Below, in pieces: positions 6,272-13,494 of a stretch of DNA of 26,636 bases; position 1 is the stretch's first letter, and each line of letters starts with the position of its first letter. The notes beneath the pieces are model-generated. The model saw only the letters and a list, made by a program, of their open reading frames with translations, was not told the origin of the DNA and ran no database searches. A program made the position numbers and the translations under genes. Origin of the DNA: CAYSHJ01 sp964589725 (lineage in GTDB: Bacteria > Planctomycetota > Planctomycetia > Planctomycetales > Planctomycetaceae). The stretch lies in the NCBI GenBank assembly GCA_964589725.1, contig CAZPUJ010000562.1, positions 1 through 26,636 of the forward strand, read 5' to 3'.

Positions 6272-7831
6272 TTACCCGCTTTCCGCGAGGAAGCCGACTT
6301 TTTTGAGATGCTCGTGTTGTTGACGAACCTCTTCTTCACGGAGTCCGCCGGCGACTTCCAGCGACATGTGAACTTCTTGTCCCGTGTTGGCGTAGATGGC
6401 TTTCATGTGCAATCGGCCTTGGCGGTCGAACTCCATCAGGACATCGACGGGTTGGCCGGGCGGCTCGTTGCGCGGGAAGCCCTCGATCGAGGCCTCGCCC
6501 AAGACTTCCGCGAGATCGGCGTCCTCGGCATCGCCTTGAGTGATCTCGATCTTGATGACTGTGTGCTCGTTGATTTCCTCCGCGCACTTGAAGCGTTTGG
6601 TGGCGGTGGCAGGCACTCGTGAGTTCTTGGGAATCAACACGGAGTTCTTCCAACCAGTTCCCGATTCGTCGCGGACTCGCAGCCCCACGGCGTGGGCCGT
6701 GACGAACGTGATGCCGGTGCGATTCTTTTCCACCAGTGTGAGGCCCTGATCGGTCTCCCGCATATACGAGTAGACGGCGGCTCCAAGCGCCACCGCAATC
6801 ACCGGATTGACGCCGAATTCCGGCTTCTTGCCCGACACCTTTTCCAGCATCGCGTGGACGGCCGGCATCAGCGTCGAGCCGCCCACCAGCACGATGCGGT
6901 CCATTTGCGACCAACTCAGCTTCGCCTCTTCCAACGCGAGTTCCGTCGTGAGCTTGGTGGAATGCAGCAAGTCCACAGTGAGCTCTTCAAACAAGGTGCG
7001 CGAAAGTTCCGTTTGATGGGACTTGTCGAGTGCCGAACAGGAGATTTTGGTTTGTTTCCTGACACTCAATTGCCGTTTGGCTTTTTCGCAGACCAACAAC
7101 AACTCTTGCGCGGCCTGAAAATTCGTTTGGCCATCGGAATTCCGGCGGGGATCGAAACCGTGAAACCGTTGAAAATCGGCGGCGACATGGTCGATTAACG
7201 CCTGGTCCCAGTCTTTGCCACCGAGCTGGCGATTGCCGCTGGTGGCCAGCTCCACAATCTCATTCGGCGAAATGCGGACGACGGTGACATCGAAGGTGCC
7301 GCCGCCCAGGTCGTAGACCATGATCGTTTGCTCTTGCGGTTGCTGATGCAGCCCATAGGCGAGCGTCGCCGCCATCGGCTCGTTCAGCGTGCCGATCACT
7401 TTCAGGCCGGCGATCTCCCCAGCCTGTTGAGTCGCGCGGCGGCGCTTTTCGTTGAAGTACGCCGGGACCGTGATCACCGCGCTTTTCACCGGACCGAAGT
7501 TTTGCTTCTCGGCCTCCTTCACGAGATGGCCAAGGATGATCGCCGACACGGACTCCGGCGTGTAGGTGTGACCGTTGAACTCCTTGCGCCAATCCTCGCC
7601 CATGTGGACCTTGATGAACTGCACGACTCGTTCGGGAGCCTGCACCGACTGATCCAGCGCCATGTCGCCGACGAGAATTTCTTCGTCATCGAACATGACC
7701 ACGCTGGGAATGACCGACTTGCCGGACGTGTCCATCACCATCTGCGGGATCAATTTGGCGTCCAAATACGCCATCGACGAGAACGTCGTTCCCAAGTCGA
7801 TCCCCACGCTTTCGCACGCTCGTTCGATCAT
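6272..7831 (-). CDS. Hsp70-family protein (short DnaK-like)
   Basis: This 519-residue protein has a full Hsp70 nucleotide-binding domain: phosphate-1 motif VGIDLGTTFSSMAYL (residues 9-23), phosphate-2 motif MVYDLGGGTFDVTVV (about 170-185) and adenosine motif RIVLVGGSTLMPAVHAML (about 310-328). A beta-type substrate-binding region follows, and the protein ends at about residue 519 (VRQQHEHLKKVGFLAESG), some 100 residues shorter than housekeeping DnaK, so the helical lid is reduced or missing. It has the eukaryote-like VIPSVVMF lead and no EEVD-type tail. It is a specialised paralogue rather than the general DnaK. It begins 8 nt after the stop of the propeller gene, indicating translational coupling, and is the last gene of the six-gene cluster. 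The GrpE-like protein in the same cluster is the likely partner. Confidence 0.92.
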   Translation of the reverse strand: MIERACESVGIDLGTTFSSMAYLDAKLIPQMVMDTSGKSVIPSVVMFDDEEILVGDMALDQSVQAPERVVQFIKVHMGEDWRKEFNGHTYTPESVSAIILGHLVKEAEKQNFGPVKSAVITVPAYFNEKRRRATQQAGEIAGLKVIGTLNEPMAATLAYGLHQQPQEQTIMVYDLGGGTFDVTVVRISPNEIVELATSGNRQLGGKDWDQALIDHVAADFQRFHGFDPRRNSDGQTNFQAAQELLLVCEKAKRQLSVRKQTKISCSALDKSHQTELSRTLFEELTVDLLHSTKLTTELALEEAKLSWSQMDRIVLVGGSTLMPAVHAMLEKVSGKKPEFGVNPVIAVALGAAVYSYMRETDQGLTLVEKNRTGITFVTAHAVGLRVRDESGTGWKNSVLIPKNSRVPATATKRFKCAEEINEHTVIKIEITQGDAEDADLAEVLGEASIEGFPRNEPPGQPVDVLMEFDRQGRLHMKAIYANTGQEVHMSLEVAGGLREEEVRQQHEHLKKVGFLAESG

Positions 7832-7839
7832 GATGTTTC

Positions 7840-9240
7840 TCAGCCGATCTCAGCGTTGGTCGGAGGCGACGGTGAATCACCGCCTGAATTTTCTGAAGAC
7901 GTCGGACACCGGTTCGCGAGCGTGCCCAGTAACTTGGGCCACCCAACCGCAAGTCCACGAGACTGGCAATGCATGGCCATCAGGCTGCCGTCGTCGAGTC
8001 CAAAGACCACCTGCCCGCTCGGCAACAGCGTCCCGGCCGAGCGAACTCCACATCCGGCCGGCTCCGTCCACAATCGCTCCCCGCGCAAGTCCAAGCCGTG
8101 AATTGCGCCGGAGTTGTCTCCCACGTAAATCTCACCGGAGTCACCCACCACGGGAGTGGACTCCAGAGGGCTGTCAAATTCTCGTCGCCAAGCGAATTGG
8201 CCGGTTTTCACAGCGATCGCAACGAGCCGTCCGGTCACGGTGGCCGTTCCGCCCGTTGCAACGCTCAGCCCGATGACCACGCATCCGTCGGGGGTCAGCA
8301 CGGGATTGCCCATCGCACGACCACCCAACGATGTTTGCCAACAGAGCTTCCCAGTTGGTTCAAAAGCGTAAACTTGGTCGTCACGACTGACCGCGAGGAC
8401 AATCGGGCCATCGGCAAGAATCACTGCGGAGTTGATGTACCATCCGGTGAGCCCAATTTTGTCGGACTGGTTCCACAGCTCACGGCCACGCTCTCCCGTC
8501 AGGCTGATCGCGTGGAGAAACTGGTCCTCGGCTCCGAGATACAAGACATCACCGGTCAGGACTCCCGTGCAATCGAACCGGCAGGGACTTCGCAAGAAGG
8601 ACCGCGCAGCCGTTTGACCGGAGGCGTCGACGCGAAGGAGACCTCCCGCGGAGGCACTGACCCAAACACGGCTGGCGGCATCGACCAGCGGAGTTGCCCA
8701 ACCCAACGCCGGGCCGACTTTGGTTGGCGCTCGCACTGGACGACCATCGGTGTCGATCGCGTGCAACATCCCATCGCTGGAATGTGCGAAGCAGGTTCCG
8801 TCCGGCCCGATCACCGGCGAGCCAGGAATCAGATCCGCGGCCGAGAACTTCCACGCGATTTCGCACCTCGTGTCGCTCGGAACCAAACAGACCAACTCCG
8901 CACCCAGTGCCGCGATCAATCGGCCTTGTCCGTCCACCGCCACACAATTGCGGAGCGGCACGACCGGTCGCTCGCTCGCCGTTGGTCGAAATCGCCAGGC
9001 AACGCGACTGGCTGCGGCAGCGACCGTTGAGTCCGGACGGCCAGCATTCAGGCTGCCGGTGGTCGCGTCGGCAACGCGGCTGGGACCGGCGGCGACCATT
9101 GAGTCGGGACGTGGTATCTGGTTCTGCCGACCGCACCGCGGACAATAGACGGGATAATCGAAGTCGTCCTCTTCGTAGTCACCTTTGATGACTTGCGAGC
9201 AAACCGAACAGGAAAACGAGAGATGAATTGTCGTGGACAT
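7840..9240 (-). CDS. Zinc-ribbon protein with PQQ-type beta-propeller
   Basis: Starting at ATG 9240 the protein has 466 residues. Residues 10-37 form a zinc ribbon with C11-x2-C14 and C33-x2-C36 (CSVC...YCPRCG). A low-complexity linker follows with a duplicated motif (RPDSMVAAGPSRVA, RPDSTVAAAASRVA), and the rest is a PQQ-dehydrogenase-like propeller with repeats such as VAVDGQGRLIAALG, IGPDGTCFAHSSDGMLHAID, TPVVGDSGEIYVGDNSGAIHGLD and GTLLPSGQVVFGLDDGSLMAM. No signal peptide is seen, so it is probably cytoplasmic and more likely a scaffold than a quinoprotein enzyme. An alternative ATG at 9258 has AGAG just upstream; the longer frame to 9297 enters a REP-like repeat and is unlikely. It is followed at 8 nt by the Hsp70 gene. 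Confidence 0.85.
   Translation of the reverse strand: MSTTIHLSFSCSVCSQVIKGDYEEDDFDYPVYCPRCGRQNQIPRPDSMVAAGPSRVADATTGSLNAGRPDSTVAAAASRVAWRFRPTASERPVVPLRNCVAVDGQGRLIAALGAELVCLVPSDTRCEIAWKFSAADLIPGSPVIGPDGTCFAHSSDGMLHAIDTDGRPVRAPTKVGPALGWATPLVDAASRVWVSASAGGLLRVDASGQTAARSFLRSPCRFDCTGVLTGDVLYLGAEDQFLHAISLTGERGRELWNQSDKIGLTGWYINSAVILADGPIVLAVSRDDQVYAFEPTGKLCWQTSLGGRAMGNPVLTPDGCVVIGLSVATGGTATVTGRLVAIAVKTGQFAWRREFDSPLESTPVVGDSGEIYVGDNSGAIHGLDLRGERLWTEPAGCGVRSAGTLLPSGQVVFGLDDGSLMAMHCQSRGLAVGWPKLLGTLANRCPTSSENSGGDSPSPPTNAEIG
9001..9110 (-). repeat. Imperfect 72-bp repeat in the propeller gene linker
   Basis: AACGCGACTGGCTGCGGCAG at 9001 recurs imperfectly as AACGCGGCTGGGACCGGCGG at 9073, and the following bases also match (GCGACC.TTGAGTC.GGACG). 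The 72-bp offset is 24 codons. The repeat gives two RPDSxVAAxxSRVA segments between the zinc ribbon and the propeller. Confidence 0.65.
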
Positions 9241-9268
9241 CGCTAAATGGACCCGCATTGATCTCTGG

Positions 9269-9334
9269 GTAGCCACGCTCGCCAAGAGCGTGGGCATTTT
9301 CGGGGAAAACCCACGCTCTGGCGAGCGTGGCTAC
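9269..9334. repeat. REP/BIME-like inverted pair, locus 2
   Basis: Left unit: GTAG (9269-9272), then CCACGCTC-GCCAA-GAGCGTGG (9273-9293), a perfect 8-bp stem. Right unit: CCACGCTC-TGGC-GAGCGTGG (9311-9330), then CTAC (9331-9334), which is GTAG on the other strand. The two units form an inverted pair separated by a short A/T-richer spacer and fill most of the gap between the propeller gene and the GrpE-like gene. They share head, CTC/GAG stem base and GCCA loop with the 13397-13464 pair, but with different, compensated stem bases. Confidence 0.8.
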
Positions 9335-9380
9335 ATGACTTTCTCTGCGGGGCCACTTAGGCCAACGCGTTGGCGGAGGG

Positions 9381-10421
9381 TCAACAGGTTTGAACGGCGG
9401 CTTTGGAAAAAACTCGGCCGCCATCACGCAGAACGACCCAACCCAGCACCGACACGATTTCCACACCACCACGCTCCACCGGCGCGTGCTTATTGGGATC
9501 GTAACGCTCGCCGGGATGAACCAACTCAATCGTATTCGGCAGGCCGGCAGCGTCACACTGTCGCCGCAGCCACTCCGCCAGGGTCTCCTCGAACAGGTTC
9601 TGATCGTCACAGGTCTTGGGAAAACAGCGGTAGAACGCTTCGCCCACCTCTTTCAGCAGCGGCGGCTTGCGGTCGGAGTTCGTGAAACGGAACACCAACA
9701 ATTGACCGATCAAGAACAAGGCGTCGGGATTGTTCGCCAGCACACCAGACTCCAGCCAATTGACCGACGCCGTCAGCCGTTCGTCGGCGCACAACTCGGA
9801 GCCAAGCAAAGCGTGCAACCAAGCCTGGCCCGATTCATCGAGCAAGACTGCTGGCGAACGGAGTAGAACGATTGCGTCCGAATCATCATCGCGTTTTCTG
9901 GAAGCGAGTTCTCCGTCCCGACCAGATTGGTCCGATGTGGCGGTCTTGGTTTCCAGGCGGTCCATTTGGGTCTGAAGTTGAGCTTCGATTCCCGTCAGAC
10001 GATCCAAGACAGCCGACTGAAACTGGATCGCCCAGGCAGGCATACTGTCGCATTCGCTCCAGGAGGATCCGGCGATGATCGATGGTCCTCCTTCGGGAAA
10101 TGACTCGAGCAGCAGCGATTCCAGCGAATCCTGATGCAGATTGATTTCTTTCAAGGTCTTCGTCAGGTCGTTGACGGCCTCTTCGGACTTCGACGATTCT
10201 TCTCCCGAATGCCGCAGACGATGCAAGTATTCCGAGATGAGTTTCCCCGCCGCCTGAGCACGTTGACGCAGCGTCTGGAGCTGTTGCTTCAAATCGTAAA
10301 AACGGGAGTGATCCGGCGCTGGAGCCGAGTCCTCCTCATAGCGGGCCGCCGTGTTGCCGAGCGGAGCGGCATTCGTCGCGACCGGGGTCACAACTGATCC
10401 ATCGGAAGAAGTTTCGTCCAT
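9381..10421 (-). CDS. Coiled-coil protein with GrpE-like C-terminal region
   Basis: This is a 346-residue protein from ATG 10421, with GGAG 6 nt upstream; a GTG precedes it directly. Residues about 1-40 are acidic and disordered (PVATNAAPLGNTAARYEEDSAPAP). Residues about 40-110 are a predicted coiled coil (YDLKQQLQTLRQRAQAAGKLISEYLHRL, VNDLTKTLKEINLHQDSLESLL), and a second heptad-like stretch lies near 140-160 (LDRLTGIEAQLQTQMDRLETK). The C-terminus, TIELVHPGERYDPNKHAPVE...VSVLGWVVLRDGGRVFSKAAVQ, follows the layout of the GrpE beta-domain: FDPxxHEAV, then a short strand, then G-x-x-L-x-x-G-R-V-hydrophobic-x-A-x-V. I infer a divergent nucleotide-exchange factor or clamp for the Hsp70 and/or SrfB-like ATPase of this cluster. 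It is not the housekeeping GrpE; confidence in the function is moderate. Confidence 0.75.
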   Translation of the reverse strand: MDETSSDGSVVTPVATNAAPLGNTAARYEEDSAPAPDHSRFYDLKQQLQTLRQRAQAAGKLISEYLHRLRHSGEESSKSEEAVNDLTKTLKEINLHQDSLESLLLESFPEGGPSIIAGSSWSECDSMPAWAIQFQSAVLDRLTGIEAQLQTQMDRLETKTATSDQSGRDGELASRKRDDDSDAIVLLRSPAVLLDESGQAWLHALLGSELCADERLTASVNWLESGVLANNPDALFLIGQLLVFRFTNSDRKPPLLKEVGEAFYRCFPKTCDDQNLFEETLAEWLRRQCDAAGLPNTIELVHPGERYDPNKHAPVERGGVEIVSVLGWVVLRDGGRVFSKAAVQTC

Positions 10422-10486
10422 CACGAACTCCGCATTGAAGTAGTCTCGCCACTAACGGATTCCGCGCGGCCAAGTCTGAGACAACC

Positions 10487-10510
10487 GAGCGGGGCGGTGT
10501 CAGCCCCCTG
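10487..10510. repeat. Single copy of the GAGCGGGG-GTGTCAGCC repeat
   Basis: GAGCGGGGCGGTGTCAGCCC is a near copy of the repeat that forms an inverted pair at 16114-16191. It lies between the GrpE-like gene and the SrfB-like gene. The sequence can fold (GGGGC...GCCCC), but no T-run follows, so a terminator role is not supported. Confidence 0.6.
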
Positions 10511-10539
10511 TTCGCCGGCGTACGTTGTCCCGCGGACGG

Positions 10540-13338
10540 TCATCTCGTACCTGTCCCGATGCCGTCGATGTTGTCCAACGCTCCCGTGTCGAGGTAATAA
10601 CGCTCATCCGCCAATGTTTGCCATTTGAAGGAGACATTCGCCTCGGGTCCGTCCATGATCGCCTCCTGCCCGGCAATCAAACCGGAGACCCCGACCAGCT
10701 TCAGAGTTTCCTCATTGGTACCGGAGGGACGGACTCGCTCGATGGTGGCGGTGACGTCGATGGGACCATGCCGGCGACCCTTGTCGATCTTCAGCAGCCA
10801 TACCGGCGAGGCTTCGGCGTGGGGACTGTGGCTTTTTCGGCGACCGACTAGAACTCGCTCCGCGACCACGGGTAACTCGAAACGCGACAGCGTGTCGTCT
10901 GGCTGGAACAGCACTTTTTTGTCGCGGATTCGCGAGGTGCCCTCGGTCATCACCCCCCAGAAATAATTGTTCTGGTTCGTGGTGCCGCCCGCTCCCGCTT
11001 GGCCGGAATGCGTCGCGTCTCGCATCTGAAAACGGATATTGCCCAATAACCCTTCGTGCATCAGAGTTTGAATGGCCGCACCGACGACCACGGCACTCTT
11101 CGGATCGCCGATGACCCCCAGTTGTCCGGCTTGCTGGTCTTGATACGGATACCAGGTGCCGGCGTAGTAGTTATGCATCGGCACGACACGCGACATCGTC
11201 AGCGGCAAATACATGCGAACTCGGTCCTGCAAGTAACGCAGCTTGGTCGGCTGACCGGCGAGCAACACGATGTCGACGTCGAACCGAGTGATCCGTTCGC
11301 AAAAATCGAACAACAGCTCGTCGAATACCTCGTGGACAACCTCTTCGAACCGATCGGGTTTATAGTACAGCTCCAGTGATTGGCGGACGTCGAACATGCC
11401 CGCCTGATAGATCTTGTTGATCGTGGCTTGCAGCGAATCCACCACCTCCTGGGAAACCAGCTCCCCGTCGTGGTGAGTGATCGGCTCCGACATGTTGTCA
11501 TCGACCGCGTGCTGGATGTAGGCCTGTGCGAGCGGCACGAACAAGCGGTTCATCCAACTGATGCGCTGCGCGCGGAACGAGCGGTTGGTCGGTAGTTCGG
11601 GTCCGAACAAACGAGCCACCTCGTCCGGCCCGAATCCGATCTGCTCGGCGAAGTGCGGCACGATGATCCGTTCCAGCAGCCGCTTGACCAATTGATCGCC
11701 CGCCAACGAGATGCCGTCACGATGGAGAACCTCGCCGTCAATGCGGTCCACGACGCCGCCGGTGTGGGTGTAGCGCGCAATCATCAGGTCGGAAGTGCCG
11801 CCACCGATGTCGATGCAGGCAACGCGGACTTCGCGTTTCTCGGTGTCGGAAGGCTCGGTCCGAGCCGCGCGACTTGGCGGGCGGCGTGCCGTCAGTGCCG
11901 GCCGCTGCGTGGGAGTTTTCGCCGATTGCATCATCACCGGAGTCGATTCGGATGCTTCGGATGCTGGTTGACGCTCGCGACCGACGCACTCGAACCACAG
12001 CCGCGCGTCGCGATTCAGCATCTGTAACTCGCTCCAGATGTACGTCAAATGGACGGCACTGGCCTCGTCGATGCTGAGCGTCGCGGCCGGAGGTTGCGTT
12101 TGGCTGCGTCCGAGCGTCGCGGCGAACAGGCTCACCGCTTTATCCGTTTGTTTCTGAAAGCATTCGCGTTCCGACTGAATCATCCCGCTGGGGAAAGACA
12201 GCGAAAGACTGCGGATTTCGCGATGGCGTTCGGGATTGCCCAACATCGCGCGGTACGCGGTGGAGTTCACGTAGGTGTAGGCTTGAGCCAATAATTCGTA
12301 CAACGCGGCCACCATCATGATTCGCGGCGCGTGCCGAGGCTTCAGCGGCACTTCACGAGCGAGCTCTTCTTCAGAGATTTGCGTCAGTGCTGGGTCTGGT
12401 AAGACCAACTCATCAGGATCCTCTTCCGCCAGATAGCGAATCAGCGGACCTTGCAAGAGCGCGACATAACTGCGCGTCAGGCAACGATCGTCGGGATCCG
12501 CCATGCGCCACACGTCGCCCTCCAGCCAGCCTTCGTCGTCCGCCCAGAGGTATCGCTTCGGCGAGCTGAGTCCGAGCAAAATGTCCCCCTCGGCCCGAAC
12601 AGACTGCGCGACGATTTCGGCCTCCAGCCCTAGACGTACTGCGGAAAGGTCTTGAAACAATCTGGGAGTGAAGAACTGCGTCGTGCCGTCAGACTTCTTG
12701 CCACCGCCGAAGAACCCAGTCCGGCGCGGTGCCCCGTCTTTGGGAACGTTGATTTCCAAACGCGGCGGCCGCAGATACGGAGCCATGCACCAATTCGTAC
12801 GGGAACTGAACCAGCGTGATGAATGCCGTTTGTGGAACTCGCCCTTCTCGTCCCAAGCGTCGAGCTGATGCCGGTTCACCAGTTCGAACGGCTCCATCTT
12901 GGGTGTCTCGCCTTTCCGCGGTTCGATCAACAACACGCCGGTGCGAGAATTGCCGAAGTCCACGACCATGTGGACCGCCTGAGCCGACTCGCTGCCTCCC
13001 GTCGGCGGCCGGATGGTGATGTCCACGCGCGGCAGGCCATTCAGCGGTTTCCCTTCCAGGTCCAGCAGTCCCGCGATCGTCAGCGGAAAATCACCGGCGA
13101 GTGTGTCGATGCTGCAAAAGTAGCCCCGCTCCGGATCGCCACAGGTCGTGTCCACCGCCACGAACAGTTTGCCAGCCGTGATCCGCCATTGGACATAATG
13201 CAATTGTCGGCGTGCGTTCCCGTCCTGAAGTTCGCACGTTTGCCATCCCAAGCCGATCGTTGACGAGGCAAATCGAGTTCCGGGCCGCAACGGCTCGCAG
13301 ACGTATTGCACTCCGGTGTTGGCGAAGATTTCATGCAT
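10540..13338 (-). CDS. SrfB-like ATPase (actin/Hsp70-fold, virulence-factor SrfB family)
   Basis: From ATG 13338 (MHEIFANTG) the protein has 932 residues; the open frame extends upstream but without a credible start. Actin/Hsp70-superfamily signatures are spread over a long protein. Phosphate-1-like VVDFGNSRTGVLLIE lies near residue 125, phosphate-2-like ACIDIGGGTSDLMIARY near 508, and an adenosine-type VLLAGQPTKLRYLQ further on. The layout, with large inserts between the two halves, is that of the SrfB family named from the Salmonella srfABC genes. There is no signal peptide, so a cytoplasmic ATPase is expected. The linker near residues 465-505 (STPVMMQSAKTPTQRP...PSRAARTEPSDTEK) is low-complexity. 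The next gene upstream encodes the SrfC-like protein, the family's usual partner, with a REP-like pair in between. The biochemical role of SrfB is unknown. Confidence 0.85.
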   Translation of the reverse strand: MHEIFANTGVQYVCEPLRPGTRFASSTIGLGWQTCELQDGNARRQLHYVQWRITAGKLFVAVDTTCGDPERGYFCSIDTLAGDFPLTIAGLLDLEGKPLNGLPRVDITIRPPTGGSESAQAVHMVVDFGNSRTGVLLIEPRKGETPKMEPFELVNRHQLDAWDEKGEFHKRHSSRWFSSRTNWCMAPYLRPPRLEINVPKDGAPRRTGFFGGGKKSDGTTQFFTPRLFQDLSAVRLGLEAEIVAQSVRAEGDILLGLSSPKRYLWADDEGWLEGDVWRMADPDDRCLTRSYVALLQGPLIRYLAEEDPDELVLPDPALTQISEEELAREVPLKPRHAPRIMMVAALYELLAQAYTYVNSTAYRAMLGNPERHREIRSLSLSFPSGMIQSERECFQKQTDKAVSLFAATLGRSQTQPPAATLSIDEASAVHLTYIWSELQMLNRDARLWFECVGRERQPASEASESTPVMMQSAKTPTQRPALTARRPPSRAARTEPSDTEKREVRVACIDIGGGTSDLMIARYTHTGGVVDRIDGEVLHRDGISLAGDQLVKRLLERIIVPHFAEQIGFGPDEVARLFGPELPTNRSFRAQRISWMNRLFVPLAQAYIQHAVDDNMSEPITHHDGELVSQEVVDSLQATINKIYQAGMFDVRQSLELYYKPDRFEEVVHEVFDELLFDFCERITRFDVDIVLLAGQPTKLRYLQDRVRMYLPLTMSRVVPMHNYYAGTWYPYQDQQAGQLGVIGDPKSAVVVGAAIQTLMHEGLLGNIRFQMRDATHSGQAGAGGTTNQNNYFWGVMTEGTSRIRDKKVLFQPDDTLSRFELPVVAERVLVGRRKSHSPHAEASPVWLLKIDKGRRHGPIDVTATIERVRPSGTNEETLKLVGVSGLIAGQEAIMDGPEANVSFKWQTLADERYYLDTGALDNIDGIGTGTR

Positions 13339-13396
13339 GGTCAACGCTCTTGGTGAAGGCCGAGGCGACTGCCTCGCGAAAAGTTGGCAGGGTGCC

Positions 13397-13464
13397 GTAG
13401 CCAATCTCGCCAGAGATTGGGTGCAACTCGAAACAAGATCCCAAGCTCTGGCGAGCTTGGCTAC
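13397..13464. repeat. REP/BIME-like inverted pair, locus 3
   Basis: Left unit: GTAG (13397-13400), CCAATCTC-GCCA-GAGATTGG (13401-13420). Right unit: CCAAGCTC-TGGC-GAGCTTGG (13441-13460), CTAC (13461-13464). Each stem is a perfect 8 bp. The bases that differ between units and from locus 2 (CGC, ATC and AGC at the same stem positions) change together on both arms, so the structure is conserved over the sequence. It lies in the gap between the SrfC-like and SrfB-like genes. Confidence 0.8.
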
Positions 13465-13494
13465 GAAGCCATGAATAATTCGCGTGAGCAGACA

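Noticed and set aside
20..13464. CRISPR array made from the repeated palindromes
   Set aside because: The repeats are isolated inverted pairs thousands of bases apart without regular spacers, and no cas genes are present.
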